From contig JARFTV010000038.1 of assembly GCA_029289325.1 (NCBI GenBank), positions 1-35,227 on the forward strand: DNA of 35,227 nt, in the 5' to 3' direction. Below, in pieces: positions 18,372 through 26,376 of the stretch (position 1 is the stretch's first letter; each line of letters opens with the position of its first letter). Made by a program: the position numbers and the translations under genes. This DNA is from Alphaproteobacteria bacterium (GTDB taxonomy: Bacteria > Pseudomonadota > Alphaproteobacteria > Rhodobacterales > Rhodobacteraceae). The notes under the pieces were generated by a model that had not been told where the DNA came from, made no database searches, and was given only the letters and a program-made list of their open reading frames with translations.

Positions 18372-18406
18372 TTGACAGCCTTATAGAAACATAGAACTAT
18401 TGTAAT
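18372..18406. promoter_or_regulatory. soxS-soxV promoter/operator region
   Basis: AT-rich island in the 83-bp divergent gap. TTGACA (18372-18377) is a good -35 for soxV; the -10 near 18395-18401 is weak. Overlapping it are TATAG (18382-18386) and ATAG-AA-CTAT (18391-18400), an inverted repeat fitting an ArsR-type operator. SoxR is known to bind this gap in Paracoccus pantotrophus; the exact bases here are inferred. Confidence 0.6.
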
Positions 18407-18453
18407 CTACCTTTGCCTTTCCGGCAAGGCGGCGCTTCCGGGGAAGATGGACG

Positions 18454-19191
18454 ATGCTTGAGATCACGTTCGGCGGTGCCGCCCTGGCAGGACTTCTGTC
18501 CTTCCTGTCGCCCTGCATCCTGCCCATGGTGCCCTTCTACCTGTCCTACATGGCCGGACTTTCGGTCCGCGAACTGCGCGACGGCGACACCATCGCTCCC
18601 GGCGCACGGGGACGGCTGGTCCTGCAAGCACTCGCCTTCGCCATCGGGGTGACGACGATCTTCGTCCTCCTCGGACTTGGCGCCACCGCGCTGGGCCGCA
18701 GCTTCGCCCAGTGGAAGGAACCGCTCTCCTATGTCGCCGCCGCCGTCCTGGTCCTGTTCGGGCTGCATTTCCTTGGCGTCTTGCGCATCGGCTTCCTTTA
18801 CCGCGAGGCGCGGGTGGACAGCTCGGCCAACCCGCGCACGCTGGCCGGGGCCTATGTCATGGGCCTTGCCTTCGGCTTCGGCTGGACGCCCTGCGTCGGC
18901 CCGGCGCTGGCCGCGATCCTGATGGTGGCCAGCGGCATGGGCGACCTCTGGCACGGGGGCCTGCTGCTGCTGGTCTATGGCCTGTCTATGACCCTGCCCT
19001 TCGTGCTGGCCGCCTTCTTCGCCGGACCGTTCCTTGGCTGGGTCGCCCGCCACCGCAAGCTGATGGGCCATGTCGAAAAGGCGATGGGCGTGATGCTGAT
19101 CCTCTTCGGCATCCTCATTGCCACCAATACCGTCAACCTCATCGCCGACTGGATGATCCGCACCTTCGACTGGTCCGCGACCCTGACCTGA
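18454..19191 (+). CDS. soxV: SoxV, CcdA/DsbD-type transmembrane electron carrier
   Basis: 245 residues with six membrane helices. It passes reducing equivalents from cytoplasmic thioredoxin to periplasmic SoxS and SoxW. The two redox cysteines sit in the CcdA motifs LSPCILPMVPFYL (C21, helix 1) and GFGWTPCVGPAL (C147, helix 4). It is the first gene of the rightward sox transcript, with GGGGAAG upstream and soxW 11 bp downstream. The intervening loop LYREARVDSSANPRT is typical of the SoxV/CcdA subgroup. Confidence 0.95.
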   Translation: MLEITFGGAALAGLLSFLSPCILPMVPFYLSYMAGLSVRELRDGDTIAPGARGRLVLQALAFAIGVTTIFVLLGLGATALGRSFAQWKEPLSYVAAAVLVLFGLHFLGVLRIGFLYREARVDSSANPRTLAGAYVMGLAFGFGWTPCVGPALAAILMVASGMGDLWHGGLLLLVYGLSMTLPFVLAAFFAGPFLGWVARHRKLMGHVEKAMGVMLILFGILIATNTVNLIADWMIRTFDWSATLT

Positions 19192-19202
19192 GAGGACACC
19201 CC

Positions 19203-19760
19203 ATGCTCCGCCGCCTGTTCCTGCTGGCCGCCCTCGCCCTCACCTCCCCCGCCCTGGCGGTCGAACTGGGGGATGACGGGCTGCACAAGCCCGACTGGCT
19301 GCGCGAGACGTTCAAGGACCTGCGCGACGACCTGGCTGAGGCGAATGTCGAAGGCAAGCGCCTGATGATCACCTTCGAACAGCGCGGCTGCATCTACTGC
19401 ACCGAGATGCACGAGAAGGTCCTGACCGATCCCGCGATCGAGGCGCTGATCCGCGAACATTTCTTCGTCGTGCAGCTGAACCTCTTTGGCGATGTCGATG
19501 TGACCGACTTCGACGGCACGGTCCTGTCCGAAAAGGCCATGGCGCTGCGCTGGGGCGTCATGTTCACGCCGACCCTGGTCTTCCTGCCGGAAGAGGTGCC
19601 CGAGGGCGTCTCTGCCGCCGACGCCGCCGTGGCCATGATGCCCGGCGCCATCGGCCCCGGCATGTTCGAATCGCTCCTGATCTGGGTCCGCGACCGCCGA
19701 TACGAAAGCGGTGAGAACTTCCAGCGATTCGTGGCCGAACGCCTGTCCCAGGGTCAGTGA
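19203..19760 (+). CDS. soxW: SoxW, periplasmic thioredoxin
   Basis: 185 residues. The signal peptide is MLRRLFLLAALALTSPALA. The redox motif is C63-I-Y-C66 in TFEQRGCIYCTEMH, the same CIYC as in SoxS, and the cis-Pro loop is GVMFTPTLVFLPEE. SoxW is reduced by SoxV. In Paracoccus it is dispensable for thiosulfate oxidation, while SoxS is needed, so its exact partner is less clear. It follows soxV closely and is separated from soxX by 115 bp holding a second operator and promoter. Confidence 0.93.
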   Translation: MLRRLFLLAALALTSPALAVELGDDGLHKPDWLRETFKDLRDDLAEANVEGKRLMITFEQRGCIYCTEMHEKVLTDPAIEALIREHFFVVQLNLFGDVDVTDFDGTVLSEKAMALRWGVMFTPTLVFLPEEVPEGVSAADAAVAMMPGAIGPGMFESLLIWVRDRRYESGENFQRFVAERLSQGQ

Positions 19761-19776
19761 TCCGCCTGAAAAATTC

Positions 19777-19843
19777 CCTAAATATAGCTATATAGGTTTT
19801 CTACTATATTTTTGTTGCCTGCGACGTCCTGCCGCTGCATAGT
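19777..19843 (+). promoter_or_regulatory. soxX promoter with SoxR-type operator
   Basis: Strikingly AT-rich stretch in a GC-rich operon. ATATAGCTATAT (19782-19793) is a perfect 12-bp palindrome, and TATAG-N8-CTATA spans 19791-19808. Just downstream, TTGCCT (19815-19820) and CATAGT (19838-19843) form a -35/-10 pair with a 17-bp spacer, 32 bp before the soxX start. Shared ATAG/CTAT half-sites with the soxS-soxV gap support SoxR binding. Confidence 0.65.
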
Positions 19844-19875
19844 GGGTATGCGGAGGAATACAGGGGAGGATAGGA

Positions 19876-20349
19876 ATGATACGCCAGCCCAGTCTGGTGG
19901 CAGCCTTGGCGCTGTCGCTTGCGGCACCCGCTCTGGCCGAGACCACGCCGAAGGACGTGATCTTCGAGGACGGCCGGGTCGAGCAATCCCTCACCGGCAC
20001 TCCGGGCGATCCGGCGAACGGGATGAAGGTGATGACCACCAACGCCCTCGGCAATTGCGTGGCCTGCCACGTGATCGAGGCAATGCCCGACGTGCAGTTC
20101 CCCGGCACCATCGCCCCGCCGCTGGACGGCGCCGCCGACCGCTGGACCGAGGCCGAGCTGCGCGGGATCGTCACCAACGCGAAGATGACCTTCGAAGGCA
20201 GCTTCATGCCCGCCTTCTACAAGACCGAAGGCTTCATCCGCCCCGGCGACGGCTACACCGGCAAGGCCGCCGAAGGCGAGCTGGCCCCGATCCTGACTGC
20301 CCAGCAGATCGAGGACGTGGTGGCCTACCTCCTCACCCTCAAGGAATGA
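19876..20349 (+). CDS. soxX: SoxX, monohaem cytochrome c of SoxXA
   Basis: 157 residues. Signal peptide MIRQPSLVAALALSLAAPALA, then a single haem site C61-V-A-C64-H65 and a candidate axial Met in FEGSFMPAFYK. SoxX pairs with SoxA to form the cytochrome that oxidatively couples thiosulfate to the SoxY cysteine and passes the electrons to small cytochromes c. It has a strong ribosome-binding site (GGGAGGAT). It is the first gene of the structural block soxXYZABCD and has its own promoter upstream. Its stop overlaps a possible upstream ATG of soxY, which is not favoured. Confidence 0.97.
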   Translation: MIRQPSLVAALALSLAAPALAETTPKDVIFEDGRVEQSLTGTPGDPANGMKVMTTNALGNCVACHVIEAMPDVQFPGTIAPPLDGAADRWTEAELRGIVTNAKMTFEGSFMPAFYKTEGFIRPGDGYTGKAAEGELAPILTAQQIEDVVAYLLTLKE

Positions 20350-20384
20350 CGCGCCCCGCGCGCTTACAGACAGGAGAACCGAAA

Positions 20385-20804
20385 GTGACCCTCAGCAGAC
20401 GCAAGGCCCTGACCCTCGGCCTCGGCGGCTTCGCCTTCGCCGCCATCCCCGGCCTTTCCGCCGCCTCGACGGTCGAGGAGCTGACCGCCGCCTTCACCGC
20501 CGGCGCCGCCCCGTCCAGCGACGGCATCACCCTGACCACCCCGGAAATCGCCGAGAACGGCAACACCGTTCCGGTCTCGGTCGACGCCCCCGGCGCGGTG
20601 GCGATCCTGCTGCTTGCCTCGGGCAACCCCGAGCCGGCCGTGGCCACCTTCACCTTCGGCCCCGCCGCCGGCCGCCAGTTCGCCGCGACCCGCATCCGCC
20701 TGGCCCAGACCCAGGACGTCATCGCCATGGCCAAGATGGCCGATGGCTCGATCAAGCAGGCCCAGGCCACCGTCAAGGTCACCATCGGCGGCTGCGGCGG
20801 CTGA
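20385..20804 (+). CDS. soxY: SoxY, sulfur-substrate carrier subunit
   Basis: 139 residues from the GTG at 20385, which has AGGAG at a proper distance. The in-frame ATG at 20346 would add 13 residues in front of the Tat signal and lacks a good ribosome-binding site. The Tat signal is SRRKALTLGLGGFAFA, cleaved near AAS. The protein ends in the diagnostic GGCGG, whose Cys swings between Sox enzymes carrying the thiosulfonate or sulfane intermediate. It is exported folded, together with SoxZ, which lacks its own signal. Confidence 0.97.
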   Translation: MTLSRRKALTLGLGGFAFAAIPGLSAASTVEELTAAFTAGAAPSSDGITLTTPEIAENGNTVPVSVDAPGAVAILLLASGNPEPAVATFTFGPAAGRQFAATRIRLAQTQDVIAMAKMADGSIKQAQATVKVTIGGCGG

Positions 20805-20822
20805 GGCAAAAGGAGAGACATC

Positions 20823-21152
20823 ATGGTCGAAGAAGTCAAACCCCGGGTCAAAGTCCCCAAATCCGCCGCCGCCGGTGAGGTCGTCACCATCAAGGCGCTG
20901 ATCTCGCACAAGATGGAATCCGGCCAGCGCAAGGGCTCGGACGGCAACCTGATCCCGCGCCAGATCATCAACCGCTTCACCTGCGACCTGAACGGGGTCA
21001 ACGTGATCGACGTGGCCATCGACCCGGCCGTGTCCACCAACCCCTACTTCGAATTCGACGCCAAGGTCGACGCGGCGGGCGAGTTCAAGTTCACCTGGTA
21101 TGACGACGACGGCTCTGTCTACGAGGACGTGAAGCCGATCGAAATCGCCTGA
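20823..21152 (+). CDS. soxZ: SoxZ, partner of SoxY
   Basis: 109 residues, an immunoglobulin-like fold without a signal peptide. Typical parts are VKVPKSAAAGEVVTIKALISHKMESG, IPRQIINRFTCDLNG and FKFTWYDDDGSVYEDVK. It binds SoxY and rides out through the Tat system with it; the SoxYZ complex carries the substrate for SoxXA, SoxB and SoxCD. It starts 18 bp after soxY with AGGAG upstream. Confidence 0.97.
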   Translation: MVEEVKPRVKVPKSAAAGEVVTIKALISHKMESGQRKGSDGNLIPRQIINRFTCDLNGVNVIDVAIDPAVSTNPYFEFDAKVDAAGEFKFTWYDDDGSVYEDVKPIEIA

Positions 21153-21178
21153 CGCACCGGCAAGGGGAGGAGAAAGCC

Positions 21179-22042
21179 ATGCACCGCACAGCAACATCGC
21201 TTGTCGCACTGACCTTCGGTCTGGCCCTCGCGGGCGTGGCCTTCGCCGAACCCGTCGAGGACACGCTCATCGTCGAGACCGAGGACGGCACGATCGAGAT
21301 GGTCACCAGCGCCCCCGCGCCCGAGTTCCTGCAGGACCGGATGGATACCATCTACTCCGGCTGGCACTACCGCGAGGACGAGACGCGCGACCTTGAACGC
21401 GACGATTTCGACAATCCCGGCATGGTCTATGTCGACCGCGGTCTCGACCTGTGGAACTCGGCCATGGGGGCAAACGGCGAAAGCTGCGCCGGCTGCCACG
21501 AGGGGCCGGAGTCCATGGCCGGCCTCCGCGCCGTCACGCCGCGCGTCGATGAAAAGACCGGCAAGCTCATGACGGTCGAAAACTACATCGACGCCTGCGT
21601 GACCGAACGAATGGGCCTGGAATCCTGGAAATGGACCGGGGACCAGATGAAGGACATGATGGCCCTCATCTCGATGCAGTCGCGCGGGATGCTGGTCAAC
21701 GTGGCCATCGACGGCCCGGCCGCCGCCTTCTGGGAAAAGGGCAAGGAGATCTACTACACCCGCTTCGGGCAGCTCGAGATGTCCTGCGCCAATTGCCACG
21801 AGGACAACCAGGGCCAGTTCATCCGCGCCGACCATCTGTCGCAAGGCCAGATCAACGGCTTCCCGACCTACCGGCTGAAAGATGCGGGCATCCTTTCCGC
21901 CCAGCAGCGTTTCGTCGGCTGCGTCCGCGACACCCGGGCCGAAACCTTCAAGCCCGACTCGGATGAGTTCAAGGCGCTGGAGCTTTACGTCGCCTCGCGC
22001 GGCAACGGGCTGTCGGTCGAAGGCGTCTCGGTCCGGCACTGA
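21179..22042 (+). CDS. soxA: SoxA, dihaem cytochrome c subunit of SoxXA
   Basis: 287 residues. The signal peptide ends near GVAFA. There are two haem sites, C103-A-G-C106-H107 (ESCAGCHEG) and C203-A-N-C206-H207 (MSCANCHED), so this is the dihaem type found in Paracoccus and Rhodovulum. The active-site cysteine that becomes a persulfide and ligates haem 2 is C248 in RFVGCVRDTRAE. With SoxX it carries out the first step, joining thiosulfate to SoxY. It has GGGGAGGAG upstream. A perfect hairpin lies between its stop and soxB. Confidence 0.97.
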   Translation: MHRTATSLVALTFGLALAGVAFAEPVEDTLIVETEDGTIEMVTSAPAPEFLQDRMDTIYSGWHYREDETRDLERDDFDNPGMVYVDRGLDLWNSAMGANGESCAGCHEGPESMAGLRAVTPRVDEKTGKLMTVENYIDACVTERMGLESWKWTGDQMKDMMALISMQSRGMLVNVAIDGPAAAFWEKGKEIYYTRFGQLEMSCANCHEDNQGQFIRADHLSQGQINGFPTYRLKDAGILSAQQRFVGCVRDTRAETFKPDSDEFKALELYVASRGNGLSVEGVSVRH

Positions 22043-22079
22043 TCCGGCCACGACACTGACAAGACAAGGCAAAGGAAGA

Positions 22080-22105
22080 ACCCGGTCGGCAAGGGCCGAC
22101 CGGGT
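22080..22105 (+). other. Perfect intercistronic hairpin soxA-soxB
   Basis: Arms ACCCGGTCGGC (22080-22090) and GCCGACCGGGT (22095-22105) with loop AAGG: 11 bp without mismatch. No U-run follows, and soxB starts 30 bp later, so full termination is unlikely. It may block 3' decay of the soxXYZA message or pause transcription. Confidence 0.7.
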
Positions 22106-22134
22106 CCGTCCATCCTATGACCAAGGAGAACGGG

Positions 22135-23826
22135 ATGATCACCCGGCGCGAATTTCTTCAGGCCTCGCTGGCCGCCTCAGCCGCCTACGGCGCATCGGGC
22201 CTTGGCAACTGGTCCCGGCTGGCGGCCCAGCAGGCGCTGAGCCAGGACCAGCTCCTCCAGTTCGACGATTTCGGCAATGTGACCCTGATCCACATCACCG
22301 ACATCCATGCCCAGCTGAAACCGATCTACTTCCGCGAGCCGGAATGGAACATCGGTGTCGGTGACGCCAAGGGCCAGCCGCCGCATGTCGTCGGCCCCGC
22401 CTTCCTTGACATGTTCGGGATCAAGCCCGGCACGCCCGAGGCCTATGCCCTGACCTATCAGGACTTCCAGTCGCTGGCCAAGGCCTATGGCCGGATGGGC
22501 GGGATGGACCGCGTCGCCACCGTCGTCAAGGCGATCCGCGCCGCCCGGCCCGACGCGCTGCTGCTGGACGGCGGCGACACCTGGCAGGGGTCCTACACCT
22601 GCCTCAAGACCGCCGGGCAGGACGTGGTCAACGTGATGAACCTGCTCAAGCCCGACGCGATGACCTCGCATTTCGAATTCACGCTGGGCATCGACCGCGT
22701 GACCGAGATCGTCGAAACGCTCGACTTCCCCTTCCTCGGCGCAAACATCTTCGACGCCGAATGGGAAGAACCAGCCTACGAGCCCTACAAGATCTTCGAA
22801 CGGGGCGGCGCGAAGGTCGCCGTCATCGGCCAGGCCTTCCCCTATATGCCGATCGCCAATCCGTCCTGGCTGTTCCCGAACCTATCCTTCGGCATCCGCG
22901 AGGAACGCATGGCCGAGGTGGTGCAGGAAGTCCGCGATGCCGGGGCCGATCTGGTCGTCCTGCTGTCCCACAACGGCTTCGACGTCGACAAGAAACTCGC
23001 CGGCCGCGTGCCCGGCATCGACGTGATCCTGACCGGCCACACCCATGACGCGCTGCCGGAACCCGTGCTGGTGGGCCAGACGATCCTGATCGCCTCCGGC
23101 TCGAACGGCAAGTTCGTCTCCCGCGTCGATCTGGACGTGCGCGACGGCCAGATGATGGGTTTCCGCCACAAGCTGATCCCGATCTTCTCGGACGTCATCA
23201 CCCCCGACGCCGAGGTCGCCGCCGCCATCGAGGCCGAGCGCGCGCCCTTCAAGGCCGAACTGGAAGAGGTGCTGGGCCAGACCGACAGCCTGCTTTACCG
23301 GCGCGGCAACTTCAACGGCACCTGGGACGACCTGATCCTGGACGCCCTGCTGGAAGAGCGTGAGGCGGACATCGCCCTTTCGCCCGGCTTCCGCTGGGGG
23401 CCGTCCCTCCTTCCCGGTCAGCCGATCACCCGCGAGGATCTCTATAGCTGCACCGCGATCACCTATCCGAACGCCTATCGTTCGGAAATGACCGGCGAGA
23501 TGCTGCACACGATCCTCGAGGACGTGGCCGACAACCTGTTCAACCCCGACCCCTATTACCAGCAGGGCGGCGACATGGTCCGCGTGGGGGGCCTTGCCTA
23601 TTCCATCGACGTGACCAAGCCGCAGGGCAGCCGTCTGACCAACCTGACCATGCTCAAGACCGGTGCGCCGCTGGAGCCCTCCAGAACCTACGTCGTCTCG
23701 GGCTGGGCCAGCATCAACCCGGATACCGAAGGCCCGGCGATCTATGACCTCGTCGAGAGCTACATCAAGCGCAGGGGCACCATCGCGCTTGATCCCAACA
23801 CCTCGGTCGCCGTGACCGGAACCTGA
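22135..23826 (+). CDS. soxB: SoxB, dimanganese sulfate thiol-esterase
   Basis: 563 residues from the ATG at 22135. AAGGAG sits just in front of it and inside the codons of an upstream ATG at 22117, so the second ATG is preferred. Tat signal: ITRREFLQASLAASAAYGA. It is a 5'-nucleotidase-family metallophosphoesterase relative. Metal-site motifs are ITDIHAQLKP (D56, H58), LLLDGGDTWQGS, VLLSHNGFDVD and ILTGHTHDALPEP. It hydrolyses sulfate from the SoxY-cysteine S-thiosulfonate in the periplasm. The length and C-terminal nucleotidase-like domain (YSCTAITYPNAYRSEMTGEM) are normal. Confidence 0.98.
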   Translation: MITRREFLQASLAASAAYGASGLGNWSRLAAQQALSQDQLLQFDDFGNVTLIHITDIHAQLKPIYFREPEWNIGVGDAKGQPPHVVGPAFLDMFGIKPGTPEAYALTYQDFQSLAKAYGRMGGMDRVATVVKAIRAARPDALLLDGGDTWQGSYTCLKTAGQDVVNVMNLLKPDAMTSHFEFTLGIDRVTEIVETLDFPFLGANIFDAEWEEPAYEPYKIFERGGAKVAVIGQAFPYMPIANPSWLFPNLSFGIREERMAEVVQEVRDAGADLVVLLSHNGFDVDKKLAGRVPGIDVILTGHTHDALPEPVLVGQTILIASGSNGKFVSRVDLDVRDGQMMGFRHKLIPIFSDVITPDAEVAAAIEAERAPFKAELEEVLGQTDSLLYRRGNFNGTWDDLILDALLEEREADIALSPGFRWGPSLLPGQPITREDLYSCTAITYPNAYRSEMTGEMLHTILEDVADNLFNPDPYYQQGGDMVRVGGLAYSIDVTKPQGSRLTNLTMLKTGAPLEPSRTYVVSGWASINPDTEGPAIYDLVESYIKRRGTIALDPNTSVAVTGT

Positions 23827-23843
23827 AGGAGCGCGTTCGCCAG

Positions 23844-25103
23844 ATGACCGACGAACCCAAACCCAGCCGCCGCGCCTTCCTGGCCGGCACCGCCGCCGCC
23901 GGGGCGGGCCTTGCGGCCTCTGCCGCCTCGGCCCAGACCGCCGATCCGCTGATCACCGAAGTCCAGGAATGGGCCTCGGTCTTCGGCGACCCGGTCGATG
24001 CCACGCCCTACGGGATGCCGATCGAATTCGAATCCCACGTCGTCCGCCGCAACGTTGAATGGCTGACCGAAAGCACCGCTTCCTCGATCAACTTCACGCC
24101 GATCCACGCCCTTGAAGGCACGATCACCCCGCAGGGCTGCGCCTTCGAGCGCCATCACTCCGGCGCGATCTCGCTGTCAAAGCAGGACTACCGGCTGATG
24201 ATCAACGGGTTGGTGGACAAGCCGCTGATCTTCACCTTCGAGGACCTCCTCCGCTTCCCGCGCCAGATCTCCATCGCCTTCTGCGAATGTGCGGCCAATG
24301 GCGGCATGGAATGGGGCGGCGCGCAGCTTGAAGGCTGCCAGTTCACCCAGGGCATGATCCACAACATGGAGTATACCGGGGTCATGCTGCGCGACCTCCT
24401 CGCCGAGGCGGGGGTAAAGCCAGAAGGCAAATGGGTCTATGTCGAAGGCGCCGACGCCTCGTCGAACGGCCGCTCGATCCCCCTTGAAAAGGCGCTGGAC
24501 GATGTGATGGTCGCCTTCTTCGCCAATGGCGAGGCGCTGCGCAAGGAACACGGCTACCCCGTCCGCCTTGTCGTGCCCGGCTGGGAAGGCAACATGTGGG
24601 TCAAGTGGCTGCGCCGGATCTCGGTCTACGACCAGGCCGTCGAAAGCCGCGAGGAAACCTCGAAATACACTGACCTCATGCCCGACGGCCGGGCGCGGAA
24701 ATGGACCTGGGTGATGGATGCGAAATCCGTCATCACCGCCCCCTCGCCGCAAGTCCCGATCCGCCACGGCGCAGGCCCCCTCGTCATCACCGGCCTCGCC
24801 TGGTCCGGCAACGGCAAGATCACCCGCGTCGACGTCTCGACCGACGGCGGCAAAAGCTGGCACCCCGCCCGCATCACCGGCGAGGCGCGGTCCAAGGCGC
24901 TCACCCGGTTCCACTACGACATGACCTGGGACGGATCCGAGATGTTCATCATGTCCCGCGCCGTGGACGAGACGGGCTACGTCCAGCCCACCAAACAGGC
25001 CCTGCGCGAGATCCGCGGCACCAACAACGTCTACCACAACAACGGCATCCAGGTCTGGTGGGTGCGCGCCGACGGAGAGGTCGAGAATGTCGAAATCGCC
25101 TGA
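23844..25103 (+). CDS. soxC: SoxC, molybdenum subunit of sulfane dehydrogenase SoxCD
   Basis: 419 residues of the sulfite oxidase family. The Tat signal has SRRAFLAGTAAAGAG (R9, R10). The molybdopterin cysteine is most likely C149 in CECAANGGMEWGG. The dimerisation domain includes VITGLAWSGNGKITRVDVSTDGGKSWHPA. With SoxD it removes six electrons from the SoxY-bound sulfane sulfur, allowing complete oxidation to sulfate without sulfur globules. Its last 17 bp overlap soxD, so the two are translationally coupled. Confidence 0.97.
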   Translation: MTDEPKPSRRAFLAGTAAAGAGLAASAASAQTADPLITEVQEWASVFGDPVDATPYGMPIEFESHVVRRNVEWLTESTASSINFTPIHALEGTITPQGCAFERHHSGAISLSKQDYRLMINGLVDKPLIFTFEDLLRFPRQISIAFCECAANGGMEWGGAQLEGCQFTQGMIHNMEYTGVMLRDLLAEAGVKPEGKWVYVEGADASSNGRSIPLEKALDDVMVAFFANGEALRKEHGYPVRLVVPGWEGNMWVKWLRRISVYDQAVESREETSKYTDLMPDGRARKWTWVMDAKSVITAPSPQVPIRHGAGPLVITGLAWSGNGKITRVDVSTDGGKSWHPARITGEARSKALTRFHYDMTWDGSEMFIMSRAVDETGYVQPTKQALREIRGTNNVYHNNGIQVWWVRADGEVENVEIA

Positions 25104-26319
25104 GTTCCCGACCATCCTCCTCGTCACCGGCTGGGCCACCGCCGCCTCGATCGCGGCGCTGCTTGCCATGACCAACGGCAGGGCGCCCGAACCCGCCCCC
25201 ATCGTGATCGCACAGGTCACGACGCCACCGGCCGAACCCGCCGCCGAACCCGCGCCGGCGGCGACCCCCGCGGCCAGCGCCCCCCTCGGCCTGGGCCGCC
25301 CGGCCCTGCCCGAGGAAATCGCCGCCTGGGACATGACCATCCTGCCCGATGGCACCGGCCTGCCCGAAGGCTCGGGCGACGTGCTGACCGGCGAGGAGGT
25401 ATTTGCCGAGAACTGCGCCTCCTGCCACGGCGAATTCGCCGAAGGGCTGGACAGCTGGCCCGTCCTGGCCGGCGGCAACGGCTCGCTCACCGATCCGCGT
25501 CCGGTCAAGACCATCGGCAGCTACTGGCCCTACCTCTCCACCGTCTACGACTATGTCCACCGCTCGATGCCCTTCGGCCAGGCGCAGACGCTGACGGTCG
25601 ACGACACCTATGCGATCACCGCCTTCCTGCTCTACTCCAACGGGCTGGTCGACGACGACTTCACCCTCACGCATGAGAATTTCACCACCGTCGCCCTGCC
25701 CAATGCCGAAGGCTTCTACCCCGACGACCGGGCCCAGACGGAATACCCGCGCTTCAGTGCCGAGCCCTGCATGACCGACTGCCGGACCACCCCGCCCGAG
25801 GTCACCAAACGCGCCATCGACCTGAACGTCACTCCGAAGGATGCGGACGGCAAACCCGCGGGCACCCTTCCCGCGCTGGAATTCGCCGCCTCCACCGACG
25901 CGGGCGAAGCGGCACCGACCGAAGCCCCGGCCACGACCGAAGCCCCCGCCGCGACCGAAGCTCCGGCCGAGGAACCCGCCGACCCCGGCACCGACCACGC
26001 CCTGGTCGAGGCGGGCGAAAAGGTCTTCCGCAAATGCGCCTCCTGCCACAAGGTCGGCGAGGATGCGAAGAACGGCGTCGGCCCGGCCCTCAACGGCATC
26101 GTCGGCCAGTCCATCGCGGCCGTGGAGGATTTCAAATACTCCAAACCCCTCGCCGACCTCGGCGCCGCGGGCGGGGTCTGGGACGCAGCCGCGCTGCATG
26201 CCTTCCTGGAAAACCCCAAGGGATTTGCCAACGGCACCAAGATGGCCTTCGCCGGCCTGAAAAAGCCCGAGGAACGTGACGCGGTCATCGCCTATCTCTC
26301 GACCTTCACCGACGACTGA
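25087..26319 (+). CDS. soxD: SoxD, dihaem cytochrome c subunit of sulfane dehydrogenase
   Basis: 410 residues. An N-terminal hydrophobic segment (about 8-28, TILLVTGWATAASIAALLAM) acts as signal or anchor and is followed by a Pro/Ala-rich linker. Haem 1 is C110-A-S-C113-H114 (ENCASCHGE). Haem 2 is C317-A-S-C320-H321 (KCASCHKVG), in a mitochondrial-type cytochrome c domain with GVGPALNGIVG and GTKMAFAGLKKPEERDAVIAYL. The domains are joined by a repetitive TEAPA-type linker (about 277-300). It takes electrons from SoxC. The start overlaps the soxC end in another frame. Confidence 0.97.
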   Translation: MSKSPEFPTILLVTGWATAASIAALLAMTNGRAPEPAPIVIAQVTTPPAEPAAEPAPAATPAASAPLGLGRPALPEEIAAWDMTILPDGTGLPEGSGDVLTGEEVFAENCASCHGEFAEGLDSWPVLAGGNGSLTDPRPVKTIGSYWPYLSTVYDYVHRSMPFGQAQTLTVDDTYAITAFLLYSNGLVDDDFTLTHENFTTVALPNAEGFYPDDRAQTEYPRFSAEPCMTDCRTTPPEVTKRAIDLNVTPKDADGKPAGTLPALEFAASTDAGEAAPTEAPATTEAPAATEAPAEEPADPGTDHALVEAGEKVFRKCASCHKVGEDAKNGVGPALNGIVGQSIAAVEDFKYSKPLADLGAAGGVWDAAALHAFLENPKGFANGTKMAFAGLKKPEERDAVIAYLSTFTDD

Positions 26320-26326
26320 CGCAGCA

Positions 26327-26352
26327 CCCGTCCCCGGTCCACCGGGGACGGG
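26327..26352 (+). other. Perfect hairpin downstream of soxD
   Basis: Arms CCCGTCCCCGG (26327-26337) and CCGGGGACGGG (26342-26352) with loop TCCA: 11 bp, no mismatch, 7 bp after the soxD stop and 24 bp before the next start. No U-run follows. It may be a partial terminator or an mRNA 3' stabiliser of the soxXYZABCD message. Confidence 0.65.
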
Positions 26353-26376
26353 CGTGACCCTTGCAAAGGCCCCGCC

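Noticed and set aside
20346-20384. Upstream ATG as start of soxY
   Set aside because: It overlaps the soxX stop, lacks a ribosome-binding site and would put 13 residues before the Tat signal; the GTG at 20385 fits better.
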